From Porphyra umbilicalis (taxonomy: Eukaryota > Rhodophyta > Bangiophyceae > Bangiales > Bangiaceae), in assembly GCA_002049455.2 (NCBI GenBank), contig KV918834.1, positions 124,001 through 188,000 of the forward strand: 64,000 bases of DNA. Reading direction: 5' to 3'. Below, one piece after another: positions 45,893-57,257 of the stretch (position 1 is its first letter; each line of letters starts with the position of its first letter). Under the pieces are notes generated by a model, which saw nothing but the letters and a program-made list of their open reading frames with translations, did no database searches and was not told where the DNA came from. Position numbers and translations under genes: made by a program.

Positions 45893-45895
45893 TTA

Positions 45896-46634
45896 GAGCA
45901 TTGCCAACAACTCAGGCTATCGCTATCGGCTATTCCATTCTAGAACCAAGTCCGCGTCCTTAGACAGCCACATGTACGTCAGCGGTTGGCTGCAGTGCTG
46001 TCATGAGCCTAAGTACCTGCAGGTTTCCTTACACCAGGCCTTGTCTGGGCACGATCAAGACGATATTTTCTGCCAGGACTTGATTCACTGCAGCGGCAGA
46101 TGACAACGTGGTGAGCAGCCGTATCAACCATAACGAAGGCGCAGAGAACGCTCGTCGGCAGACGGACAAAGAAACAGGTCAAAATGTGCAGCGCTTGATG
46201 ACGACCACGCCTAGAAGGACGTCACTGTAGGACCATTGCCATGCACGACAGCTCTTGCGGACGTTCCCACCACCTCTGCCCAGAAGAAACTGGCAGTCAA
46301 TCTTGCAGACGTGGCGCACACGTTGCAGCCACGTGCTACTATTTGCTGTGAAACGGGTCGTTGATCCATCACATGGGCCAATCAGAGGCCCCCGTGAGAT
46401 AGCCTCGGCTATCCTAAAAGCTATTCCGACTCGAAATAGAAAAGCGATAGCCGCACAGCTATTCTTGGTCAGCGGAAGCCAGAATCAAGTAGGTCATTCG
46501 ATTTCCATGGCCCGAACAAAAACAGGGCTTCTTCGTCTAAAAAGTGGTGTTACGTCGGACTTCAGGTGCTTAATCGGACACGTTGTGCAACGTGGCTTGA
46601 ATATGGGGATAGCATCTCATTGTTAACAATGCTC
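45896..46634 (+). mobile_element. Harbinger-type MITE, copy 2 (reference form, 739 bp)
   Basis: Terminal inverted repeats GAGCATTGCCAACAACT and TTGTTAACAATGCTC, flanked on both sides by TTA (45893-45895, 46635-46637). It lacks the internal tandem duplications of copy 1 and is therefore probably closest to the ancestral form. The interior has several GCTATTC/GATAGC inverted motifs. It carries no transposase. Confidence 0.92.
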
Positions 46635-46637
46635 TTA

Positions 46638-47817
46638 TGCACTCCCGCTCATAATCAAATGCCGCGACTGCACTATCATCCACGCTTTGCGCTCCATCTC
46701 ACGTGGCGTTCCGGAGACGTTGGGTGCCTACGCGACCATCTCACGCGGCTCGCATCCAGCAACTGCGCATGGCCACGAAAAGAAGAAGGTGTGCGCGATT
46801 GCCTGGTTCTGAGCGGTAGGAACAGCAGACAATGCAGCGCCACTACGCCACGCTTGAGAGCCAACTGATCAGCAGTGTCGGAGATGTCACGGAGGGCGAC
46901 TGAACAGCAGAAATGACATCTAAGGGGGCTCCTGCAAAGCAAGAGGCGCAAAGTGCGTCTCGTCATCCAAAGTCCTCTGGCCGTCACGACGTAGCCGGTG
47001 GGGCACCTGGCCGGTCGCGAGGAACGTCACCGGCCGGCTCTGGCACCGAGGCACGGCTGAGGCTCGCTTATCTTTCTTGCGGACTACCGTGGCCGCCGAG
47101 CTTCCAACCGCCTCGACAGCGCGTGTAAAGTCCGCTATGAAGCACGACATATCACAGAGCCCAGCGCACGTGAGCAATGCTGGCCTCACTTCTGAGCGTC
47201 CCTTATATTTTTCGACACAGTTGGGCACCTTGTCCCTCTCAACCGCAACGCGTGCGCCAATGCTATTGCATTTACTTGGACTATCACCACGACGCTGAGT
47301 CGTCAGGCTCGGACACACCTCGGAAAAACCTTGAAAGTGTTACAAAGAACGACGGGTATTCCACACAAAACAAGGCCGCGAGCTTTTGCGTCTGTTGTGG
47401 TGCGGGAGTCGCGGGCTTGTTTTCGTCGCAAAACACAGTGGCAGTCAGTCGCGCGAAGGAGTTTTGTCCCGTTGCCTTTGTGGGCAGTTCCCTCCTAGCT
47501 CCACCGCAACCTCTGGCCGTATGCGCGGCGGCCGTCGGCGGACCCGCGACAACGCCAATCACAACGCTGTCCGCGGGTAGCGACCCCAAGAGTGCGGCCG
47601 GTTCCAGTATGAGCACGCTGCCTGTCACCAATGCTGAGGTCGCCTTGGAATGCGCACCTATCGCGCTCGGGTGACAAGGCATGCTGCGCCGCGTTCTTTG
47701 CCCAGACATCGGCCCTGGCGTGGATTTCTCCACAACCACACATGTAACTGTATGAGCCGCGCGCTGCACTGCGGCACAGAGACCCTGGAAAGAAGGCCCA
47801 TACTATTAATCCACCAC
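46638..47817. other. Stretch between two MITE copies
   Basis: The plus-strand frame 47177-47674 encodes about 165 residues with a Cys-rich CVCCGAGVAG segment and Ala-rich continuation. Minus frames overlap it. No family is recognised, and no splice or repeat structure was found. Confidence 0.4.
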
Positions 47818-47820
47818 TTA

Positions 47821-48560
47821 GAGCCTTGTTAACAACGAGATGCTATCGCCATATTCACGCCACGTTGCACAACGTGTCCGATTAAGCACCTGAAGTCCGA
47901 TGTAACACCACTTTTTAGACGAAGAAGCCCTTCGGCCCATGGAAATCGAACTACCTACTTGATTCTGGCTTCCGCTGACCAAGAATAGCTGTGCGGCTAT
48001 CGCTTTTCTATTTCGAGTCGGAATAGCTTTTAGGATAGCCGAGGCTATCTCACGGGAGCCTCTGATTGGCCCATGTAACGGATCAACGACCCGTTTCACA
48101 GCAAATAGTAGCACGTGGCTGAAACGTGTGCTCCACGTCTGCAAGATTGACTGCCAGTTCCTTCTGTGCAGAGATGGTCGCTGTTCCGGAACGTCCGCAG
48201 GAGCTGTCGTACATGGCAATGGTCCTACTGCGACGCCCTTCTAGGCGTGGAGGTCATCAAGCGCTGCACATTTTGACCTGTTTCTTTGTCCGTCTGCCGA
48301 CGAGCGTTCTGTGCGCCTTCGTTATGGATGATACGGCTGCTCACCACAGTTGTCAACTGCCGCTGCAGTGAATCAAGTCCTGGCGGAAAGTATCGTCTTG
48401 ATCGGGCCAAGTAAGGACGTGATGTAAGGGATCCTGTAGGTACTTACGCTCATGATAGCAAAGCAGCCAACCGCTGACGTACATGTGGCTGTCCCAGGAC
48501 GCGGACTTGGTTCTAGAATGGAATAGCCGATAGAGATAGACTGAGTTGTTGACAATGCTG
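47821..48560 (-). mobile_element. Harbinger-type MITE, copy 3 (inverted, 740 bp)
   Basis: Same family as the copies at 21984 and 45896 but in the opposite orientation and more diverged. It is flanked by TTA at 47818-47820 and 48561-48563. The ends read GAGCCTTGTTAACAAC and, inverted, CAGCATTGTCAACAACTCAG. With copy 2 it forms an inverted pair about 1.2 kb apart. Confidence 0.9.
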
Positions 48561-48927
48561 TTACGGTCACTCATGGTGCGGAAGAATAAAACATAGCGTC
48601 CGGCAGCCGACAACAAGTTAGAAAGTGGGTCCTGAAAACGAGAAGCAAACCTCATGAAAGCGGCACGAAAACACCAGCGACGCCAATGAGAACGATGGCA
48701 CCCAATGAACGCACCACCGTCTTCGGAGCGATGCATGGCGCACCAATCGCCAAACGAGAACAATTTCGATCGTCCGACCTTCATCATGAGGCCCGTACTG
48801 TGGCAAGGAGGAAGAGCTAGGTCAGAGACGACGCAATGGTACCGAGAATCACGACGTGACCGACGACGGCAAGCAAACAAGAGTAATCAGGATGACCGCG
48901 ACGACGGTGGTGACACTAGTGGGACTA

Positions 48928-49720
48928 TCACCTGGTTGACCATAGCCGAGCACGACAGCCATCCAGGGACATTCCCCCTCTGGAATTAGCAGAAAGCACG
49001 ACTATCGAGACCGTCATCGCACTCAGAATGGCCCTTGGCTGCCCCCCCCACTCCGAGACCTCCTGGATGGGTTCGATCTCGCGTGATTCGACAAGCCAGC
49101 CGCGAAGAGTGGTCCATTTTTTCAATTTTTTGTGCCTGTTGAGTCCCGCTTTGGCCAACCGGTCGATCGCAGCAGTCGACATCTGTGGTCTCCGCGAAGC
49201 CTGTGTCCGAATATGAATGCGCCAGAAGTGACCCAACTCATAGGAAGGCCTCCGAAACGCAAAAGTACAGAGTGTGCCCGACTTTGACTTCCATTTGCAG
49301 GACTTGAATGACTTCAAGTTGTCATAGACAACGTCGGTTGCTGAAAGGACCTCTCGGGAGGCTGCAGGCCCCGACTCTGCGCATCTTTGCCCCAGACGAT
49401 GGCACTGTATCCCACGCTTCCAGGAATGCCACTCCCGACTTCGAAGAGCATGCATTTGCGTGTCCCAGAACGATGGCCGGGCTTTTGTCAGACGCCAAAA
49501 TGTCGGGTGGGCGCGTATTGCTCACTTCGCACGCGACGGCAAGTGTTTCGTGAGAATTTGCTGCTGTACGCTCGCCCGCGACGATATGAAACACAGTGCA
49601 GCTAGCAACTGACGCGGAATGCAATCGTGACACAGTGTGCGATGTGATTGCGGTGGGAGGGAGGCCAATGGTTGCACGAATGGAGCATCCGAACATGTTT
49701 CGCGCGCACCCGGTGAGCAC
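48928..49720 (-). pseudogene. Unrecognised, possibly decayed coding region
   Basis: Two minus-strand frames look like protein. The upstream one has ETLAVACEVSNTRPPDILAS and IVLGHANACSSKSGVAFLEA. From about 49375 a second frame continues with VVYDNLKSFKSCKWKSKSGT, SYELGHFWRIHIRTQASRRP and AIDRLAKAGLNRHKKLKKWT. They overlap with a frame change and no visible splice site. I know no matching family. It could be a transposon ORF or a host pseudogene. Confidence 0.35.
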
Positions 49721-52700
49721 AACATGCCATTATCTTTGTGTGGTGGTGGATTAGATGTGAGCGCGCTTTGACAGCAACGGCGGGGCCGTAGTACAGCACC
49801 GCGGCGAGGCTGATGAAACCTTGACGTCGATGGACGGTCGAAGGCAGCACAGCCGGCCATCGCGTGTCGTGACAAACAGAATGGTGCCCATAAATGACGC
49901 GGAAGAGATAACATCGAGCACGGCCGAGACGCGCGGTCAAGCCGCTGACGATCGACCAGATTTGAGAACAACATGTTTTTTTATATGATCAAATCAATAG
50001 CCCTGGTCTGCCTGATCCAATTGGAGCACAATTGGTACAGGTTCCGCATTCTTAAGTCTGTGGCGTGCTGAACTGTGCGGCCAATGTCATGTACTTCATG
50101 TCTCTAATGAGCCAAGGCTTGAGTAGTGACCATTCCAGATCAGTCAACACCCCTTCAGTCGGCATCCGATCTCTGACCACTTGTTTGCTCGCATCCGTGA
50201 ATACGGTGGCTTGTCGCCATCCCTTCTGCCCCAGCCTCTGGCCCTACGTTGCTGTTCACCATTTAACATTCCCCCGACACCTGCGTTGCCGGCAGTGCCA
50301 CCGTTGTCACGGTCGGAGGATGTTGAAAAACTATTTGCCGCTGTGTTGATGGTGGAGCTTAAGGACTTTCTGATCTTCTCTGGGAGGAGCCTCGTCATCC
50401 CCTCTGCCATTTCGGTCTCACGCGCTTTCAATGCGGCCGCTGTTCACGGTGTAGCGCCGACAGAGGTCTACGTCCGGATCGCGCGTTCACCAGACCAGCG
50501 CAGCGGACAGGTGCGCGGCGATTGCGAGCGCCCTGTACAAGGAGGGGATGCCGTGGACGGCGGAACCAGGCAAGCGCCAACACGGACGGCGCGCAGCGCC
50601 ACGAAGTGGGGTGTGGCGCTACCTCAACGCGCGGAAATCCGGGGGCTGCAGCCTCTTCCCATCGAGGATGTCATCGCCATGCTGAACGAGCACGCCATTG
50701 ACCCCCCATGCCGGGTGGCGGGTCCGCCACCCCCGGCGCCGCCGCTCTTGTTCGCATCGCTGCAGCAGACTGTGAGCTCGGGTGCAACCGACGGTGTCTC
50801 TGCCAATCCTACGACGTCGCCGCCGTATGGCCTTCCGTGTCGCCGCCGAGTACTCGTCCACCTCTGCGTGCTTGGCTGCCTGCTGTGTGGCACTGGCCGC
50901 CGGCCACGGGGAGGTCGCAATGGTCTTGGTGGCGGTGCATGGCAGCAGTACTCACACTGGCAGTGGACAAACTGCCGTGGGAGGCGACCGCCGCCACCCA
51001 CTGCGAGACGCGCTGTCGCTGCCGCTTCCGCTACCCCCTTCGACGCTCGGTCTTGTCCTCCCGCCGCATGCCGGTCATTGTGGTCCCTTAGGCTGCGGCC
51101 GCCGCCCCTTCGTTGGCGGTTGGAAGCGCCGGATGATCCATCACAGCCGCCGGCAGCTGCCAGCAATCGCGGCCGGCAGCCGGCAGATCACCTGCAACCC
51201 GCGGCTGGCCGAGAGGTCGCAGCGGAACGGGCCGCAGGCGTCCACTCAGGCCGCCGAGGGAAAAAACGTGGGCACTCGCCCCGCAACCGACACAAGCCAG
51301 CCGCTGTTGGCCCGAGGGCCGTCACCAGGAGTTTGTCGGCGGCGGCCGACAACGAGGCGGCCGTCGCCATGGCAAGGGGGCGCCAGAGGGGAAAGTGGCG
51401 TGGCGGGCAGTAAAGCGCGCACAGGAAATGCCCACGAACTCACGAGTCGACACGAGGGCCACTTACGTGCGGTAGCTCCGAGATGCCAACTAATACACCA
51501 ACGACGAGGGGAGAAGAAAAGGCGCGCGCGCCAAGCTCAAGCTGGAAAAGATCGCGCGTAATGGTCGCACGTGACGGCGGAGTGGGCCGGAGAATCGGCA
51601 CAGGAGGGGCAACGGTCCGCCGTCCCCACCACGGAGTGCACAAAGGCGTCCACCTTTGTGTCGCCTTCATGAAGGGCCCTGCACGCGCGGGTGTTCCCAG
51701 CGTGCCATTGTCGCCCCACGTGCCCGAACGAGGGTGCAAGAGCGTATACGGCGCCGCACGACCCCCACAGCATCGATTGCGCATGACTAGAGCGTCGCTG
51801 GCTCTCACGGCACAGAAGCGTGATGGTCTCTCCCACCTCCCAGCCCCCCACACGCAGCACGCAGGCAGCGTACGGTCCACGCGGCACGCAGGCAGCGTAT
51901 GGTCCTCGGCAGGGGCCTCAACAGGGGCGAGGAAATGCAGGGAGACGATAAACGGCACGACTCAGCCGGCATACGAGGCCGTTCCGGGTTGTGTGCCTGT
52001 TTGGCCCAGCGGAAGGCTGCTTTACCCCCGCGCTTCGAAGGCCTCCTGGCCAAGTGCTCGCCCGACGTGCTGTGTCACCGCTTCACGGTGAAAGTGCGTG
52101 CCGCGGCGCCTCATTTTGGCGGGCGGTGAGGGTACGGCAGGCTGTCCCGGGCCAACGATGCGTGGTGACAGCGAAGGCACAGTCAGCAGCAGGGCCGCAT
52201 GTCATTGATGGACGGGAAGCTCCGTGAGAGGCCAACGTCAAGGTAGAATTGCAACCTCTGATCGCTCGAGCAAGACTACAGTTTCTTTAGGTGCTCTGCT
52301 TGCCCCTTACGCTGGGTGTCACGGGCTGCCAGGTTTTTGCCGGTGGTTCCAATCCACTCGTTTTTCTTGTAGTCACTCGTCAGATCTGCCAAATCATGAG
52401 CGGCTGATTTCCAGGCCTTGTGCTGCACGAGGTGACGTTCGACCGCGCATCCTTCTGTTTTCTGGCCCTCTTGTCTCTCCTTTGAGGCCCACGTGACTGA
52501 CCACTCAACGGCGAGCGCGGGTCGTTGTCACCTTCTGACGCCGACTGCGGGTGAGTGGGTGCCATTCCCCAACCTGCGGCTGTCTGCTGGAAGGCCCGTG
52601 GCCACACCAGCACAGGGCCACACACGTCACAGGCCATGTGGCCCTCTGAAAATCTCTCACGCCTTCTGCAAGCTGCTCTTGCTCAGACATTGCCGTGGAG

Positions 52701-52914
52701 CAAACGACGCAAGGCAAAAGTACAGTCACTATCCGCTTATATGGCACCCTTGCGCACTTTTTAGCCCCAGTGCCAGCAATGCATTCTCACGGCGCACGAC
52801 GGCGAGGCGCTCTCGTTTCTCTTCCGATCGCTGCCATTTTGACCGAGAAAGGGGGTGCTGAGGCTCATGATCGCAGGATTTAAGGACCATTCCAGTTGGT
52901 CGATCGCATGAGGG
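49721..52914. other. Stretch without a recognised gene
   Basis: The plus frame 50181-51413 (410 codons, no ATG at its start) contains VEKLFAAVLMVELKDFLIFS and a second segment PLPIEDVIAMLNEHAIDPPC before turning low-complexity. Other frames overlap. No domain can be named. The 51.4-52.2 kb part shows only short frames. Confidence 0.4.
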
Positions 52915-55662
52915 TAGGGTTGTGCAGCACGCCCAGGGCGTGTTCACGGACACGCCCAGCGCAGTGCACCTCGGTGCTGGATCCACCACGACCCCGGTTC
53001 TGGCTCAAATTGCGAGTAAACGCTCGTTGAAAACGGGCTCCTGCTCGCACGATGGGAGTGTTTGCTCGTATCCCGTCCAAAACACTCGTTGTGGCGTGTT
53101 GGCGACGAGATTAGGAAGAGATTAAGAGCTCTGTGAAGTCCGCTCAAGTTCTTAGAAATGCGACTTGATACACTAAACGGGTGCGGTGCTCAGTATCGGA
53201 TATGTGCCAAGTGGGGCAAGAAATACGTAAAAGGACACCATCGTGCAGCCCACGAGCAGAAGATGGTTGCGCACACTCCGGGGCGGTGGGTGGAAAGAGA
53301 GCAGACAGTTTTCGCAGCCTGACGCCTCTCTCTCGGCGTTACCCGCTCTGGCCGCGGCCGCAGCCGACACCCTCTCTCGGCCACCTGCTCCTGCGGTAGC
53401 AAGCAAGCACCCCATGTCGTATAGCGTACAGCATGCATCCCTTGTTTCTTGCACCCTTTGTCATTCATCGGCTACCCCAACGTCCAACCCCCACCCCCCC
53501 CCATCCCCCCACACCGCGCACATGGATCCCTGACCAATCTGGCCGAGCTTCCCACCCCCCCCCCCCCCCCCCCAGTGCCAAAGGGTCTGCAGAAAGCGTC
53601 GAGCGCCTTGTGCGCTGAGGTAGGAGCGGTCCAGAAGTACACGACACAGCCGTAGGGGCGTGCCGCGTGGGTGAGCACCGGGAGAGGTGGCGGGTTGGCC
53701 CCTGTGGTGGCAAGGGGGAGGTTGCTGGCTGTGGCAGCGACTGCCACCGCACCAGTGCCGGCGACGGCGGTGGTGGCGACGGTGCGACGGCGGCGGCAGG
53801 CCCTTCCAGCCGCCCTCAGAGAGCCGCTGCAGCCACCACCAGAGGAAGGCAGCCACGGCGATGGTGGCCATATTGGTACGGTGGGGCGACGATGGGGGCC
53901 ATCTGGGAGGTCAGCCAGCAGAAGGGCCGGTGGAGCACGTGGCGGGGCGAAGCAGTGCCAGCGGGGGGGGGGGGGGGGGGGGCGTTGGTATAACTGGCGC
54001 GGGTGCGGCCGCCACGCGGGCGGCTTGGTCGCCGCAGCGGCGGTGGCTGTCGCAGCGGGAGGTAGCCGCAGCTACCGTAGCCGCCACTGGCGCAAGCACA
54101 GGTCGGCGGCGGGGAAGCACGGTAACAAAGTTGGAGCATGGCAACAGCAGTGGGCAACCGTCACAGAGTCGGCAGAGCGACGCGGGTGTCGTGTTGCAAG
54201 CCCCGCAACCCCCCCCGGGGTAGGAGGCGAAGGAACCCGCTTTCTTCGCACGGGATGCACAGTTCTTTGGCAATTGTCACAGAACTTGGTGGGAAGTGAG
54301 TTCACAATACCGAGACCATTCCCTTGCGCCGCTCACGGAGGGACAGTTGCCGCTCCTGTGGCCGGTAATAAATACCTTCAAGTCGCAGAGAATGGGGAGC
54401 TAAGTGCGAACACCCGGTACTCGTGCAGCACCTCGACACACGTGCTCGACTTGATACACGCGCCTCGACAAGGGTGTCCTATTGCAAGCGTGCAGAAATC
54501 GCAGAAACACCTCGTTGAGAGAAGCGAAGAGCTCGCACTCGCATGCTGTGCATTTGCATAAGTTTGCATACGGGCATTCACACTATGGCCCTGTACACCA
54601 TAAGAGGCGCTTCCAGAGACGCTTCTGATGCATCCAAAAAGTCGGTGTAAACTGCTCGACTGCAAAAGTATGCAAGTGAGAACATGTTTTGCACGAGAAA
54701 AACGCTCCACAGAGGCGTTTACGAGGGGTCGTGCAAGTTCTGAACGAGCAATTTGAGTCAGAATCGGGCTCGTGGTGGATCTAGCAACGAGGTGCTTTGC
54801 GCAGGGCGTGTTTTATCGCGTGTTTAGGGCGTGTCATGCCAGCACGTCTGCCCAAGTATGGGGCGTGTTTTAGGCGTGTTTAATGACAGGTTCATGTGCA
54901 CTTATTAGGCTGGTTGCAGTGCGGTGGTCGTGTAAGGATTGTGACCGACTCGACCCCCACCGATTGACCGACATGACCAAGGTGGTGGTGCAAATACGAG
55001 CTGCGCTGCCCAAAGAGGCGGCGCCGTGCCAGACGGTGTCTCCGGGGTCCCGCATGGGCGATTTTGGTTAAGATGCCGGCGGAATGGTGTACCCCGATGA
55101 TAACTACGAGGACGAGTGGAGCCCCCCCCCCGCTGCCGACAACTAGAACGACGCTGACGCGGGTGCGGTCGCAGGCCTGGCATCCGACGCCAGAAGCATA
55201 CCGCAAGAGTCGGACGACGTGTCCCAGGCATGCCGCGAGCGGGGATAGGCGACAGCGAACGACGAAGCGTCGGAAGTCAACGGCGCTAGCCAGCCGCCCC
55301 GCCTTCGAGTGTCTGATCTGGTGAGCATTTGCGAGGCTTACGTGGCGCGGAGCGTCGGCATGGAGGGTGTCGCTGCTACGGTGGGTGGGGCGTCGAGCGC
55401 GGCAGGCAGCGGCCGCGGTCCTCGTCAGACCAGCGTGCTGTTCAAGGATGTGTTTGACACGACGTTGTACAGTATCTGTCCAGCGCCAAGATTGTGTATC
55501 GTATGGAGCGGTTTAGGCAGAGCATTGGTAGCTACTTGGAGTTTTTATGGGTGTTACTTTACAGCGTGTTGGGCGTGTTTAGTGTTTAAGGGCGTGTTTA
55601 GGGCGTGTCTTAACGTGACACGACCGCACGCCCTTCTAAAAGGGGCGTGTTGCACAACCCTA
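52915..55662. mobile_element. hAT element, 2.75 kb, same family as 34415-35413
   Basis: Ends are TAGGGTTGTGCAGCACGCCC and, inverted, TAGGGTTGTGCAACACGCCC. The exact 8-bp duplication CATGAGGG flanks it (52907-52914 and 55663-55670). GGGCGTG motifs occur about eleven times: near both ends and in an internal cluster at 54799-54880, which may be the end of a nested relative. No hAT transposase could be recognised. The middle (53.45-54.3 kb) is GC-rich DNA with runs of 16 C and 20 G that looks foreign to the AT-richer ends. It contains protein-like minus-strand segments such as ARPYGCVVYFWTAPTSAHKA. Confidence 0.93.
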
Positions 55663-56541
55663 CATGAGGGGGCGTACAATTACGGATTTGATATGACTTC
55701 GAGTTCCACACGCGCGTCCTCCAGGGACACGATCCTCCCAGGCATATAGCACGTGACATATAACTGGAGCGCATATAACCGGATATTGACTGTAGCGCGA
55801 TTCTCTGTCCTGCTGTCAAGTCTCATTCGATCTCAAGTATCATTGGCTCATCGGATATCGCGTGGCGCCTCGGTGACAGTCTGTGGTGCCGCCATCGTCC
55901 CCTTTGGATGCAATCGCCATCTCGTGGCGTTAGGCGACGCCGATCAGGGCCAACCGCGATGCGCGGTTTTGGGGCAATTCGCCGAGGACACGCGATAGAC
56001 ATTTCCGCCTCGCGGGTTCGCGCTGAGCGGGACGTGGAATAGAGCGGAATGCCACAACAGCCCAGAAGTCGAATTTCTCAGAATAGATTGCGAATTATAA
56101 AGATTCCTCGCTGGAGGATCGAGCCTGGCCCGGTCACATCAGCCAGGCACGTCGGCCAGGCGGATGCGCGCGCAGCGGCTTCGCCGCGTGCCCAGGGGCG
56201 CCCGTCTTCAGCGCGTTCTTCGCTTCTTCTGGCGCTCATAGGCAGCTTACGAGGTGCCGCACGCCACTATACACAAATGTGACATGTTCTTGCGCACTCG
56301 TAGACGCTATGCACATCAAAAACTACTACAATGACCGACAGGCGGCCAAGAAGCAAACACACAATGACATGAGCGCCGACGCGCTGCGCTCCCGCCGCGC
56401 CGCGCCGCGCGGCGCTGCGCTCAGGCCGCGCCGCTCCGTCCGCGCCGCTCCGCGCCGAGCTACGCCCCCGCCGCGCCACGCCGCGCCGTGCCCCTCGACG
56501 GCGCCTCCGACGCACGGCCTGGGTGCGTGGCCCCGTTGCGA

Positions 56542-57217
56542 ATGTCTGGCCCCATCCAACTGGCGCGCAACGCGGCCGCGGCGTCCCTATGCTCTCCGCG
56601 TACCGTTGCGCCCGACGTGCCACTCTGCGCACCACCACACACACACCGAGTAGTAGCGCCTGCTGCACCCCGCCGCGCCCTCTCGACCGCAGCATCCACC
56701 GCATCCGCCCCCCCCCCGCCAGAACCTTCCATCTCCGCCTGCTCAGAGCAGATCATCATCGCCCATAGGCGTACCTGCAAGCAGTGCCGCGACCTGGGCA
56801 AGAGCAGACGCCGGGTGGTTGACCGAAAGGCATTTCAAGAGAAGCGGGCAGCCCCAACGAGTGATGATCCGCCACCACCTCGCACTCTCTCACCCCTGTG
56901 CTTTTTGCGACGCTCAAACCGCACCAACGTCGGGCGTCTGGATGACCCCGAGAGCCTCTGGCAGTCGAGCAGCCTGGGGCTCGTCATGTTGGACGTGCTC
57001 CCTATTGCCAAGCAGCTTTGTTGCCTCATCTGTGGGGCTCCATTTGCCCAGAGCGCTGGGCTGGCGTGGCACCGGATTGCTAAGCACAAGACGATTGAAT
57101 GGCAGCCTGACGGCGGTCATTCAGATGTCCACGTGCCGGCAGGAGCCCGCCGGGCCGGCCGGGGCGGCGGAACGAGAGTGGGTTACGCGCTTCACCACCC
57201 CCTCGCCCCCGCCCCGC

Positions 57218-57257
<40 letters not shown>

